This document shows, one piece after another, positions 21,140-32,501 of a stretch of 64,000 nucleotides of DNA. Each line of letters begins with the position of its first letter. Within the stretch, counting starts at the first letter, position 1. Made by a program: the position numbers and the translations under genes. The notes beneath the pieces are model-generated. The model was not told where the DNA came from. It did no database searches and saw only the letters and a list, made by a program, of their open reading frames with translations. The DNA comes from Adiantum capillus-veneris (Eukaryota > Streptophyta > Polypodiopsida > Polypodiales > Pteridaceae), in assembly GCA_014529385.2 (NCBI GenBank), contig CM043943.1:155917092-155981091 (forward strand). Reading direction: 5' to 3'.

Positions 21140-22624
21140 CTATGCCTTATTAGGGCACTTCGCAGAGATATGTCCCTGTTCCACGCATCCAAAGCACTTC
21201 CCCTCTCTGATGAAGCGAGCTCTCTCCTCAGGAGTAAGCTTGGGTTGTGCATCATTTTTCTCTGGGTTGCTCTTTTTCTTTCTACTTTCATTCCCAAAAG
21301 TTTGTTCTGCTCGTTGTGTCATGGCCTCATCTGTGGGGTAGGTCAGACTGCCAGAGTGAATGGCAAAGCCCCACTTCGCATGACTCATTAACTCCTGAAT
21401 AGAAGGTGACTTCTGTTCCAAGCAGTGATCTCGGATCTCTGTAGGTAGACCCAAGGTAAACCGCTCAATCTGTTCTCTGAACAAGATCTTCTTGAATGAA
21501 GAGGCGGGTAGAAAAGAGCTCCAGAATCTTTCACAATAAGCATTGATTGTATTTTTCTTGGTCATCCGAAGATGGTTCCAAGCAGCTCGTATATCTCGTT
21601 CATATTCTTGCGTCAACCAAGAAGAAATAAAAAGCTTCTTAAATTTCAGCCATTTAACTGGTGCAGTCTTGTTTAAAAGAAGCGTGGACCACCAAGTACA
21701 AGCATTCCCCTTAAAGTAAGAGGCAGCTCTCCGAATCTTGGAGTGCTCTGAATAGCATCCTCCCGCGAAAGCGATGTCAAACTGCTGTATAAAAGACAAA
21801 GCCTTCGAAGCATCTGAGTATCCTGAAAAAGTATCAAACTTGATCGAGTGGCCACCTTCCTTAAACTCTCGGACTTTCTTGCTTTTATCTTCGAGAAAGT
21901 CATACTGGTTGGCTTTGTAAAAATTCTTCTTGTTTGCATAAAACTTTCTGTCATCGGAATCTGAGCTGTCTGTAGACGAGTCCTCAGTAGAACTGTCAGT
22001 CTCTGGGCGAGATGTAGCCTTCTTTGCCTTTTTCTTGCCCTTTCTGAAGCTTTGTTTCTTGCTTCGCTTTTTACCTTTTCTGTCTTCTTCGCTCAAATCC
22101 GAGGAGCTAGAAGAACTATCAGAAGAAGAAGAAGAAGAAGAAGAAGAACTGGGTACTCCTTCAAATCGAACACGCTTCTTCTGTTTCTTTGCCTTGTCAA
22201 AAGTCGACTGACGACCCAAATAACTTGGAAAGTCAGTGCTTTTCTTCTGCTTTTTGTCCTTCTTTTGCACGTTGAAAAGCCGAGCAATCCGTGCATCAAC
22301 CACGTTCTCCAGTTCCTTCTCCGTATATTTCTTGGAGGCAGAAGATTTCTTGAGAGCGGGTTTCGGGAGTGGGGTTGTGGTTCTCTGCCACTTTGTCTGT
22401 ACCTCTTCCAAAGAGGTCTGGTTCATATATTTTGCCATCTTCGGGTCCTTGGCAAAATTGAGCATCATCTTTGTTGCATCGCCAATCAATTGATGACGCT
22501 CCATCTCTTGCTGCTCCGCCTGAGTAGGCCTAGGCGGGCCATACTCCGTGCCGGAATCTTCGTTGTGATCCCTGCCCGCATCTCCAGATGCAGAGGGAGT
22601 GGATTGATCATTGCCTGAAGCCAT
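21140..22624 (-). CDS. Gag polyprotein of element B
   Basis: 494 residues from MASGNDQSTP (22624); the open frame extends upstream through the PBS, so this first ATG after it is preferred. Features are a Ser/Asp/Lys-rich region with poly-Ser at about 22110-22150, the gag core (NACTWWSTLLLNKTAPVKW) and a CX2CX4HX4C knuckle (CFGCVEQGHISAKC) near the end. Gag forms the particle and binds the RNA. It is intact although pol is broken. The architecture parallels A's gag but the sequence is clearly diverged. Confidence 0.85.
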   Translation of the reverse strand: MASGNDQSTPSASGDAGRDHNEDSGTEYGPPRPTQAEQQEMERHQLIGDATKMMLNFAKDPKMAKYMNQTSLEEVQTKWQRTTTPLPKPALKKSSASKKYTEKELENVVDARIARLFNVQKKDKKQKKSTDFPSYLGRQSTFDKAKKQKKRVRFEGVPSSSSSSSSSSDSSSSSSDLSEEDRKGKKRSKKQSFRKGKKKAKKATSRPETDSSTEDSSTDSSDSDDRKFYANKKNFYKANQYDFLEDKSKKVREFKEGGHSIKFDTFSGYSDASKALSFIQQFDIAFAGGCYSEHSKIRRAASYFKGNACTWWSTLLLNKTAPVKWLKFKKLFISSWLTQEYERDIRAAWNHLRMTKKNTINAYCERFWSSFLPASSFKKILFREQIERFTLGLPTEIRDHCLEQKSPSIQELMSHAKWGFAIHSGSLTYPTDEAMTQRAEQTFGNESRKKKSNPEKNDAQPKLTPEERARFIREGKCFGCVEQGHISAKCPNKA

Positions 22625-22684
22625 AGGTGCCGCGGGAAAAATTTTTTCGGGGATCGGATTTCCCGTAGAAGAGAAATCGGCCGT

Positions 22685-22696
22685 GCTCTGATACCA
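22685..22696 (-). other. Primer binding site of element B
   Basis: Reverse complement TGGTATCAGAGC, tRNA-iMet type. Confidence 0.92.
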
Positions 22697-22697
22697 C

Positions 22698-23229
22698 TGT
22701 AATAGACTTGGACACTCCAAGTCAAAAATCAATCGCGACAACACCAAATAACCACTTCAAAACAATTCACAGATCACAATAGATTTGCACTGGCCCGGCG
22801 GAGTTCCGTGCCTAGAGATATTGGCCCCAAAGACTGGTGTCCCTTTCTGTATTTCTGTTTATATTAATCAGTTCAAAGTACAAGAGAGTGGCTAGGATTT
22901 CACTCTCAGACTCTGCGTCCAGATGCTCTGAGAAGTGAGGCCCTCACCACTAATTTAAAGGTTACAAGGGATGCCCAAAAGCAGAGCCCCAAAAGCTTTT
23001 AAAATAAAAAGCATCAGTTCTTTCTCTCTCTTAGAGAGTCTTTTTCTCTTATTTTTTATAAAAAAAAACAAAATTCGCGTCGCTCATCATTTTCCCCAAA
23101 AAAAAAAAAAAAAGCCTCCGCGATTTTTGGAAATTAGGGTTTCTGGCAAAAATTAGGGTTTGCAAGAATTTTAGGGTTTTTGGTAGAAATTAGGGTTTCT
23201 GTTGTCCGCCACGTCATCACTTCGTGACA
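22698..23229 (-). repeat. LTR of element B (5' in element sense)
   Basis: 532 bp, TGTAATAGACTTGG...CTTCGTGACA, near-identical in layout to 17655-18177 with small substitutions and indels in A/T runs. Confidence 0.9.
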
Positions 23230-23397
23230 CTGGTCCTACAAAATAGCAGACAGAACTATTGGAATTTTACTTGAAGTATCTTCGAGTCCTGACCTCGAAC
23301 TTATTAGCCACTCCCACCCTTACTTCATCGCGCATCGGGTGCGCTCCCGTCTTCATCGCTCTGTCTTATAGGGCATAAGCCATAAAGAACCCAGGAC

Positions 23398-24960
23398 ATG
23401 GATTCAACAGAATATTTGCAACTTTTGCCCAACGAACTCCACGACATTCTTTCGCGGCATCCTCAAGAGAATCTTCTGATGCTGCAAAGTTTTCAACAAT
23501 TTTTGAACTACATGTTACCCCCTCTGATGCCCCGGGTGGTACCTCCTCCTCCGGCATCAGAACGTACGAGAGCTTCCAACTGGCAACCTACTCAGCTGTC
23601 TTATCCGTTCAGGGGAGTTTTCAGGAATATGGTGCAGCCATCTGACCCTGATCCAGTGCAACCACCTTTGCCACCGCTATTGCCCCCACCTCCACCACCG
23701 CCGCCAGCTACATGGTTGGAGCCCATATGGATACCCTTATTATCCATACCCGGGATATGCGCCTAACCAACCCAAAGATTTCAAAGATGGTGGCACGATA
23801 GTCAAATTTTTCACTTTTTCTAGGGTGAAAGATCGCAAAAAAGCATTGCAGTTTCTACAGCAATTCGACAACATCTATGCTTTGAGGAACTATACAGAAG
23901 AATCCAAGATTTCTGGAGCAGCGGGATTTCTTAAAGATAATGCTATGCAATGGTGGAGTTCAATGGCGACACAACTGCATGCTCCAAGGACCTAGTAAGC
24001 TTTCAAGACAGTTTTTGCACGTAGTTACATTACTTCTATGTTTGAAGTACTGATTTTGGCAGAATGGGGCAACTTGAAAATGCTTGCCATCGAAACCATG
24101 GACGAATATAATGAAAGGTTTCTCGACGTGTACCTTCCTGTGTCCTTCTTTAGATCCGTTCCCTTGGAGGCCCAATGCGAGCGATACACCATTGGACTAC
24201 CATCACCATTGCAGGAATATTGTCTCTCCAAGCAAGTCTCTACCATGCAAGAACTTATGGACCATGCCGCGGTCGGCTACAAACTGATGAAGGGAAAGCT
24301 AGAGTTTACCACAGAAGAATCTCCGGCCACTAACCACAACTCTAGGCAACAACGAACAAATTCTCGAGAGTCTTGTGAAAATCAACTGCAAATGCCTCAT
24401 TTGACGCCTCAACAACGAGACACCTTACTACAAGAAGGCTGATGCTTTGGATGCTTTCAAACAGGGCATAATCATTCTAGTTGTCCCAAACGCACTGATA
24501 GACCAGAGGAGCCGACGCCCGCACCAACGATCGACAGAACCCCAACGCCACCTCCTGCTAAGAGAGCTAGACCCACTATTGGACTAATTCTTGATATTTA
24601 TGGCATACGCCTTGAGAGTACAAATGAATTGTGTCGAGCATATGGCAAAGTCACTGGCTTCAAAGCCCTTATTTTCTCTGACCCCGGAGCTACAGAGAAC
24701 TTCATCCATCGAGAATTCTTAAAGCAGATGCACTTTGATTATGATACAGAGGGTGGAGAAATTGAAGCTGAGCTAGCCACGAGGCAAAGTGGTACCGCTC
24801 ATTGGTGCTCTTCCAGTGACTATTCAAGATTATCATGGAAAAGCTGATATTTACATCATGAAGTTGGGCAATTGCGACGTTCTCTTGGGCATGCCTTGAC
24901 ACGACAAGAATGATGCGACTCTCCAGGTTCGGAACTGAACCATCACCGTGATGCAGAAGG
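23398..24960 (+). pseudogene. Gag-protease pseudogene of element C
   Basis: Starts MDSTEYLQLLPNELHD like the intact gag of A and stays colinear with it. The frame shifts near 23700-23766. A TAG follows LHAPRT (23996). A TGA replaces the codon before the zinc knuckle, which reads CFGCFQTGHNHSSC. The protease segment is FSDPGATENFIHREF, again DPGA. A further frame change lies near 24780 and a stop replaces the W of MPWY. Several independent lesions show it is dead, whereas A's version is nearly intact. Confidence 0.88.
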
Positions 24961-25137
24961 ACAAGCCAGTCGTCCTCAAAGTTCGGTTGTCTGAACAAAA
25001 CCTCAAATGAACTCTCTACTTGTTTCTCTTTATAGCTAGAAAGTATTGTTTGATTTTTTTTTTGAAATAGATGGTATCTGTTTTGAACTTGTCTCAATGC
25101 CGATTTGAATTGTTTGACTCTGGTTTTAATACTGGTT

Positions 25138-25600
25138 TCAATGATTGGTGATTTTACTCCCGGGTGGAGTAGTGAGAAATGATGTTTGAGAATGCTTGTT
25201 CATACTCATGGCCCGGACCCTTGTGGTTATTTGCGGGGGGAGTATTGAATGATTGAAATATTGGTTTCAATGATTTGGTGATTTTACTCCCGAGTGGAGT
25301 AGTGAGAAATGATGTTTGAGAACGCTTATTCATACTCATGGCCCGGACCCTTGTGGTTATTTGCGGGGGGAGTATTGAATGATTTTTTTTTGAAATAGAT
25401 GGTATTTGTTTTGAACTTGTCTCGGTGCCGATTTGAATTGTTTGACTCTGGTTTTAATATTGGTTTCAATGATTGGTGATTTTACTCCTGGGTGGAGTAG
25501 TGAGAAATGATGTTTGAGAATGCTTGTTCATACTCATGGCCCGGACCCTTGTGGTTATTTGCGGGGGGAGTATTGAATGATTGAAAAGTGTTGTTGTGAC
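25138..25600 (+). repeat. Three direct repeats in the non-coding part of element C
   Basis: A unit of about 120-200 bp with TTTCAATGATTGGTGATTTT, GGGTGGAGTAGTGAGAAATG, CATGGCCCGGACCCTTGTGG and TTATTTGCGGGGGGAGTATT recurs at about 25138, 25262 and 25467. Element D carries related, inverted units at 29640-30180. Confidence 0.8.
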
Positions 25601-25830
25601 TCCCGGCCTGGACCTGGATGGTTATGCGGGAGGAGTATTAAGAAGTCTGAGCAGTGGCTACTCTCAGCACCTCCAAATGACGTAGGCTGCGGTCTAGGGG
25701 TGTTTGGTTGTAAAAGGCCTCTATATCTCCCGGCCCGGACCTTTTTAGGTTATGCGGGAGGAGTGATGAGGGAGTCGTTGATTATCTCCCAGCCCGGACC
25801 TTGTTAGGTTATGCTGGAGGGGTGTTTATC
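25600..25830 (+). repeat. Repeated CTCCCGGCCCGGACC..TTATGCGGGAGGAGT hairpin modules
   Basis: Three modules, at about 25600, 25730 and 25785, each pair CTCCCG with CGGGAG or a near match around a short loop. Similar modules occur inverted in D (29380-29460) and, decayed, in A (8805-8850). Confidence 0.7.
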
Positions 25831-26232
25831 GGCGACTTTATGTTTTTATGTCTTGTAACATGCATATGTGAGCATTTGTGTTGCATTGTGATGTGCCAAC
25901 CATTGAATATTCCTAATTGGATGAGATTGCTTGGGTATGTAATTTTAGTGCATCAAGACGCCCGTGGAAGATCAGTGCGGTTTGGGTGTGATGGCTAATT
26001 TTACTACGCCGGAATATCAAGAGTTCCGATCTGGACGAAAGGAGAAGCCAACTCCTTGATCAAAAGAGCTGAGAGGAGAAGCCAACTCCTTGCTCAAAAG
26101 GGCCGAAAGGAGAAGCTAACTCCTTAACAAAAAGAGCAATTTGATTGTCCCTGGGAAATTTTTGAGCTAACTTGAGTTGTTTTGCAAATATGCTGTAATC
26201 GCGGACGATTACTCTCTTTCAAGAAGGGGAGA

Positions 26233-26750
26233 TGTCACAAACTGCTGACGTGTCAAAGCCTTGAAGAATGGAGCCAACTTAGAGATCCTGGCCGAGGGGC
26301 CTAAACCCTAAGAAGAACAAGTAACAAAAGAAGAAGTCCTACAACAAAATAAAGCAGTACCCACACAAAGACTTGCGCAACTGATGACGTGGCAGTTGTA
26401 CAAAAAATCTGGAAATTGCGTTCACATGATGACGTGGCAGACTGTACAGATTTCTGCGTTTTGCACTGGCAGTTGTACGGAATTCGGTGATTTGGCAGCT
26501 TTTGGCATTGCTTTTGGACCAGAAGCTTTCGAGTTTGAAGGCTTTTCATGTAAACGGCTTTTCATAGGTCAAGGGCCTTTAAATATGTGCTAAGGGCTCA
26601 TTCTCTGACATGCTTCCTGGAGAAGGTGCAGAGTTTGGAGTCGCGACTTATACTGTGTTGATGCAAAAAATATAAAGAAATACCGAAAGGGGCGCCAAGG
26701 TTTGGGGCCAATACTCTCTGGGGTGGAATTCCGCCACTCCGTGTCGCGTG

Positions 26751-26789
<39 letters not shown>

Positions 26790-26862
26790 CAGTTGTTATT
26801 GAAGTGCTAAAAGTCTGTTCAGTCTGTTCTTTTCTATTGGCACTGGTGCCCGTCTTGTGACA
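26233..26862 (+). repeat. 3' LTR of element C
   Basis: TGTCACAAACTGCTGACGTG...CTTGTGACA, 630 bp, with a (TC)n run at about 26754-26785. Shorter than the 5' LTR through indels upstream of the core. Confidence 0.9.
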
Positions 26863-27562
26863 GTGGGTTCATGCGCGATTGCCGAGGCAAGAGCCTCTTG
26901 CACAGGTACTGGATTAGCTAGTTGCTAATCCCCTGCAGGTATGGGTGAATTCAGAGAGATTTCACGCAAGGATTCTCGTCTGATTCAGAGGGCAAGTAGT
27001 TCTACAGGTGCGGGAGGTCAAGGACTTGTGACGGATGCAACCGGCCTGCGAAACGGAGCCTGAAACAAGGAAATACTGCCTGATAGTCACAATCGTGACA
27101 TGCGGACTACACGGAAGGCATACAGCTCGGTACCAGTACCTCACCTTGAAAAGGGGGGGTTGCCACGTGCACATCTAACCCTATGTGTATGTGGACAAGC
27201 TAATTCTTATTTCTAGGGTTTAGGTCAGCCTAGGAAGTGTTCTAGCACCCTTGTGAGCGTGTACGTAGGACATGCATGTCCAGACACTTTAGTGTAGCTG
27301 CATAGCCTCTGATTGCACAAGAGCACAACCTGTGTCTACTAGGTGTAGGCATCAGGGAGTGTTCCCATTAGTACCAAGCCTAGGTAAAACTGCATATGAA
27401 GCACCTCTTATTAGTGGGTGATCAACTTATTAATAAGTGATATCATAGCATTATTTTGTAGGGATGATACTGCTCGACCCAGTTTTGTGCAATCTAAAGC
27501 AAATACCTCTCTAGTGATAGAGATGGGGGCCCTTGGATGGGGGTTTGGGAACCCATCTGGTG

Positions 27563-27606
<44 letters not shown>

Positions 27607-28313
27607 ACAACCTTCACTCATAGTGTCACTCTCTCTTCTCTCTAGTCTATTGCACAACTCAAAAGGAACTCTCTAACATGAAAACGCTAGCAGATCTGCC
27701 CTCCACGTGCCCATTTGATCACCCTAGGGCTACCCCCAAGGTGCCCTTGCCCTCACTTATATACCCCCATAAGCCCATGTCGGCCAGCTGTCCACCAGCC
27801 ATGACTAGGAAAAATAGGGGATGAGCAAAAGAAAATGCACTAGTGGCCAGTAAGGCCATGGGAAAAATATGACAAGGTTGGGAAAAATATTTCCAGCCTG
27901 TAGGACCCTAATGGCCATGGAACCAAGCCAAAAACCCAAGCTAAATATGGCTAAACACAACCCGACATGAGAAAAACAACCTCACACTGGCCGGGCACAG
28001 CCACAAAACATCCCTTACTCCTTAACACCTGTCCTAGGAGAAACTAGGACCGACTCGACGAATCCAGAGAGATGCTTGAACTCTAACAGTCCGTTCTAGA
28101 TCAAACTTGATGGTACTTGGAAGCCTTTGCTTCCTAATCTTAGGGTAAAACCCTAGTCCTAGGAACCTTTGATCCTTACTCGAAATCCTCGAGAACCAAG
28201 GTTCTCACCTCTAGAACTCACCTTCTAGACTCAGGGCATGGCATCCCTATAACTCTTTTCCGACTCTATTCTCATGCCTTTCTCTGCTCCTACTTCCTCG
28301 TACAGAGGAAGTG
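26863..28313. other. Intron sequence between C and D, no gene
   Basis: Starts with the right TSD of C and ends with the left TSD of D (AAGTG, 28309-28313). It contains a (TC)n(AC)n microsatellite at 27562-27609 and the dispersed repeat shared with 6258-6405 (27908-28087). No coding signal was recognised. Confidence 0.65.
27562..27609. repeat. (TC)n(AC)n compound microsatellite
   Basis: TC run passing straight into an AC run. Confidence 0.9.
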
Positions 28314-28983
28314 TGTCACAAGACGGGCACCACGTGCCAATAGAAAAGAACAGAATGAATAGACTTTTAGCACTTCAATAACAACTGAACTGAGAGAGAG
28401 AGAGAGACGACACGCGACATGGAGTGGCGGAATTCCACCCCTGAGAGTATTGGCCCCAAACCTTGGCGCCCCTTCCGGTATTTTCTTTATATTGAATCAA
28501 CACAGTACAAGCCGGTACTCCATACTCTGCACCTTCTCCATGAAGCATGCCAGAGAGTGAGCCCTTAGCCCATATTTAAAGGCCCTTGGCCTATGAAAAG
28601 CAGTTTACATGAAAAGCCTTCAAACTCAAAAGGTTCCGGTTCAAAAGCAATGCCAAAAAGCTGCCAGCGTAAATCACCGAATTCCGTACAATTGCCACGT
28701 CAGTAGTCAGCGCAAAATACAGAAATCCGTAGAGCCTGCCACATCATCATGTCAGCGCAATTTTCGGAAATTTGCCATGTCATCAGTTCATGCGCAAGCC
28801 TTTGTTTGTAGATCCTGGTTTGTTTTAATTCTTTGTCACTTGGGGCCCCATCGGACGGGGTCCCCATAAGCTGGTAGGACTTCGTCTTCTGTTACTTGTT
28901 CTTCTTAGGGTTTAGGCCCCTTGGCCGGCGTCTGCAAGTTGGCTCCATTCTTTAGGGCTTTGATATGTCAACAGTTTGTGACA
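28314..28983 (-). repeat. LTR of element D (3' in element sense)
   Basis: TGTCACAAGACGGGC...AGTTTGTGACA, 670 bp, same core as C LTRs; the GA run at the R/U5 side is short here. Confidence 0.9.
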
Positions 28984-30896
28984 TCTCCCCTTCTTGAAAG
29001 AGAGCAATCGTTTGCGATTATAGCATATGTGCAAAACAACTCAAGTTAGCTCAAAAATTTCCGAGGGTCATTCCGAGGGACAATCAGTTTGCTCTTTTTG
29101 TTAAGGAGTCAGCTTCTCCTTTCGGCTCTTTTGATCAAGGAGTTGGCTTCTCCTTTCCTCTAGATCAGAACTCTTGATTTTCCGGCATAGTAAAATTAGC
29201 CATCACCCAGAGCGCACTGATTTTCCACGGGTTTCTTGATGCACTAAAATTACATACCCAGGCAATCTCATCCAATTAGGAATATTCAGTGGTTGGCACA
29301 TCACAATGCAACACAAATGCTCACATATGCATGTTACAAGACACAGAATCATAAAGTCGCCGATGAACACTCCTCCCGCATAACCTAACAAAGTCCGTGC
29401 CGGGAGATATTCAACGACTCCCTCATCACTCCTCCCGCATAACCTAAAAAGGTCCTGGTCGGGAGAGATAGAGGCCTTTTACAACCAAACGCCCCCCAGA
29501 CCGCAGCCTGCGTCGTTTGGAGGTGCTGAGAGTAACCACTGCTCAGACTTCTTAATACTTCTCCCGCATAATCATCCAGGTCCGGGCCAGGAGTCACAAC
29601 AACAATACTCCCCCCGTAAATAACCACAAGGGTCCGGGCCATGAGTAAAAACAGCACTTTTCAATCATTCAATACTCCCCCCCGCAAATAACCACAAGGG
29701 TCCGGGCCATGAGTATGAACAAGCATTCTCAAACATCATTTCAAACTACTCCACCCGGGAGCAAAATTACCAATCATTGAACCAGTATTACAACCAGAGT
29801 CAAACAATTCAAATCGGCACCAAGACAGGTTCAAAACAGATACCATCCATTTCAAACAAATTCCAAACAGGATCACCAAACAAGTTCTGAAACGGATTTT
29901 AAACTTAAAAAGCAATCGACATCAGTCGAGCTCGAAAAGTCGGCTGACTTTCCATTGTGAAACTTGCACAAAAAAATTAGGGTTAGGTTCATTCCATAGG
30001 GTCGTAGCCGAGCACAACATGGTCCTTCAGCTCTTGGACAAATAGTGTTTCTTTGGCGTCGATGGTAGTCCCGACAACAGTTTTCAATCATTCAATATCC
30101 CCCGCGCAAATAACCACAAGGGTTCGGCCATGAGTATGAACAAGCATTTTCAAACATCATTTCTCACTACACCTGGGAGTAAAATCACCAATCATTGAAA
30201 CCAATATTAAAACCAGAGTTAAACAATTCAAATCGGCACCAAGATAGGTTCAAAACAGATACCATCCATTTCAAACAAATTTCAAACAAGATCACTAAAC
30301 AAGTTCTCAAACAGAACTCAAAACTTAAAAAAAAAAAAAAATCTCGACATCAATCGAGCTCGAAAAGTCGACTGACTTTCCATCCTAAAACCTGCACCAA
30401 TAATTAGGATTAGGTTCTTTCCATAAGGTCGTAGCTGACCGCACCATGGTCCATAAGCTCTTGGGCAGACAGTGTTCCTGTGGCGGTGATGATAGTCCCA
30501 AGACATAGCAGTCACACCGAACCTCTGAGGTTATCAACACGAGACACCTGTTGAGAGATGTCTAGAAATTTCAGATTATAATCTGCTAGGGTTTCCATGG
30601 CAAGCATTTTAGGATACCCCACTCTGCGAGAAGTTGCACTTCGAAGGAAGATGTCAGAAACCATATAACTTCGGGCAAAATTTTTCTTAAAAGCTTACCA
30701 AGTCCTTGAAGTGTGTGACTTTGTAGCTATAGATATCAACATCTGCATGACACTGCTTTTGAGAAAAACAGTGACTCGAAACAAATCTTGGATCCTTCTT
30801 TTACAAGTGATCTTTTTGGCTTATGCCCTTTAAGACATGAGCGGTGAAGACAGGAGCGCGCCCGATGCGCGATGTAGTAAGGGTGGGAGTGGCTAA
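28984..30896 (-). other. Decayed internal region of D with ~420-bp tandem duplication
   Basis: Hairpin units lie at 29100-29160 and CTCCCGC modules at 29375-29600. A direct duplication follows (about 29660-30085 and 30086-30510, both with AACAAGCATT.TCAAACATCA, AATCGGCACCAAGA.AGGTTC and CATGGTCC..AGCTCTTGG). Only faint gag traces remain (30600-30830), with no open frame. Confidence 0.7.
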
Positions 30897-32501
30897 TGTA
30901 ACAATTACTGGTCTATAAAGTTTGTAAATAGCGGAAAATAACTTAACATAGTGAGCATTTTATTAAGAGCAAATTCCTAATGAGCATATAAGAGTGCTTG
31001 GTTGGAGATGACAACATTAGCATAACACCTAATTAGTTTGGCATAACAATACTTGAAAGAGGGAGAGAAATAGAACAATTGACAACTATTGAGGACCGGA
31101 TTTACATGGACCAGTCCCCCCTTCATTAGACATTTGTATTATAACTTCTCCCATTAAGAGAGACTTTGTACAATACAATTCTTTGTGTTCCTTGGTAAAA
31201 AGTCGTCGGTGCTATGAAGATGGAAGCTTCATGCACCAAACTTACACGTGATAACACATAACATCAATTACTCGTTGGTGTCAGACCCAAGACCTCACAC
31301 ACGAAGATGGTGAGAGCTAGCGGGGCATGAGAGTAGATCTAGAGGAAGAAGGAGTATTCTTACGAGAAAGAAGTATTTCCTCACTTAATTACTCTTGTAG
31401 CTTAGCTTAGCTTAGCAATTAGATAATAGAGGAGAGAAGCATGGCATTGAAGCTTAGCTCTTGGTTGGATTTGCATTCCATATCCAAGAGTTGTTGGTGT
31501 AGGCCTCCATTCTCAAACTTGGAGAAGAAGATGAGCTTTCCATTAAAGCTTGGAGAAGGAGATGATTTTCTTGCTCTACACATGAGTTGTGTGAGTGTGT
31601 GTGGAATAATGCCCTTGAAAACAGCCCCCTCCCTCCTCTTGGATGACCTCCCCTTGCCAATTACTCATGCTGCATTCCTATTGGCCCTTGAAAAGCTTAG
31701 CCAATAGTATTTGAGTATGAGTTTTACTCTTGCTGGCTTCTTATTAGCCCATAAATAATTTGGCCAATAGTCTTTGAGAGGCCCAGTCAAGAGCTCTGTG
31801 ACAAGTGTCCATCCTTTTTTCCATTTTGTAAATGCGAAATAATTAATTTAATTATCTGCTTTGTTATTGGAGCTTTTAGTCATTTGGCCAATAGGACTCA
31901 AGCAATTTTAGGAATTGCTTAATTATCCTTGGACCTTTTGACTGTCCAATAGTCTTTTAGAGAAACTATTTCTTATTGGTTATTTTTTTGAGCATTTATA
32001 AAAATAAAAATTTAGTTTATACTAGCTAACTTCTCATTGGTCCACCTCTGTGCCCATCCAATAGGATTCAGGCAAGAATTGGAGGTTTCTTTGCATGCCT
32101 GACATGTGTCCTCTTTACTTTGTGGAAAGGGTAAGCTTAGGTGTATAGTGTGTGTGTGTGTATATGTCTAGTCACTTCTCAAGCTTTGTCATCTTCCCTA
32201 CTCGCCCTCTAACTTGTCCTCTAGCTATATGGACTTTTGTACACACACAAAACATCCAATTCCATTAACATTTGACAATTGGACTTACACTTTGAAATTT
32301 TGGAACTTAACCTTTTGGAAGTCTTAATGGGTTGAACCCTGAGGTCGTTGGAGCCCATTCATTGCACATTGCTCTTCTGCAGATGGTTCCCCTTTGGATC
32401 CTTATTGTGGGTCCCCCCTACTATGACTAGTCTGCTAGCCTTACTAATAATCTAGCTTTTTCTCCCCTGGTATTTCCCCATATTAAATGATCAGTTTAAC
32501 A
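30897..32501 (-). repeat. 3' LTR of element E (left arm of palindrome)
   Basis: TGTAACAATTACTGGTC at the outer end; the inner end stops at GTTTAACA. The last ~43 bp present in the other LTR (39957-39999) are absent because the palindrome junction falls here. Confidence 0.85.

Larger units (their letters stand above)
17655..23229 (-). mobile_element. Ty3/gypsy element B, nested in C, TSD CCGGT/CTGGT
   Basis: LTRs at 17655-18177 and 22698-23229 (523 and 532 bp) enclose minus-strand gag, RT, RNase H and integrase remains in the Ty3/gypsy order. PBS TGGTATCAGAGC (complement at 22685-22696) lies one base from the right LTR. The purine tract CCAGAGGGGGGTA precedes the left LTR. The TSD shows one mismatch, CCGGT (17650-17654) against CTGGT (23230-23234). 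Removing B restores the C leader, which matches element A (GCATACCGGTCTTACAAAA). Gag is open but pol has a stop and deletions, so the copy cannot be autonomous. Confidence 0.92.
16953..26862 (+). mobile_element. LTR element C: gag-protease type, split by element B, TSD GTGGG
   Basis: 5' LTR 16953-17618 is followed by a decayed tRNA-Met PBS (TGGTATGAGAG). Element B then interrupts at 17654. C resumes at 23230 with the leader, a gag-protease pseudogene and a long non-coding repeat region. AAGAAGGGGAGA (26221-26232) and the 3' LTR 26233-26862 close it. GTGGG is duplicated exactly at 16948-16952 and 26863-26867. Without B the element is about 4.3 kb. It is colinear with A and equally lacks polymerase and integrase. 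Confidence 0.92.
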
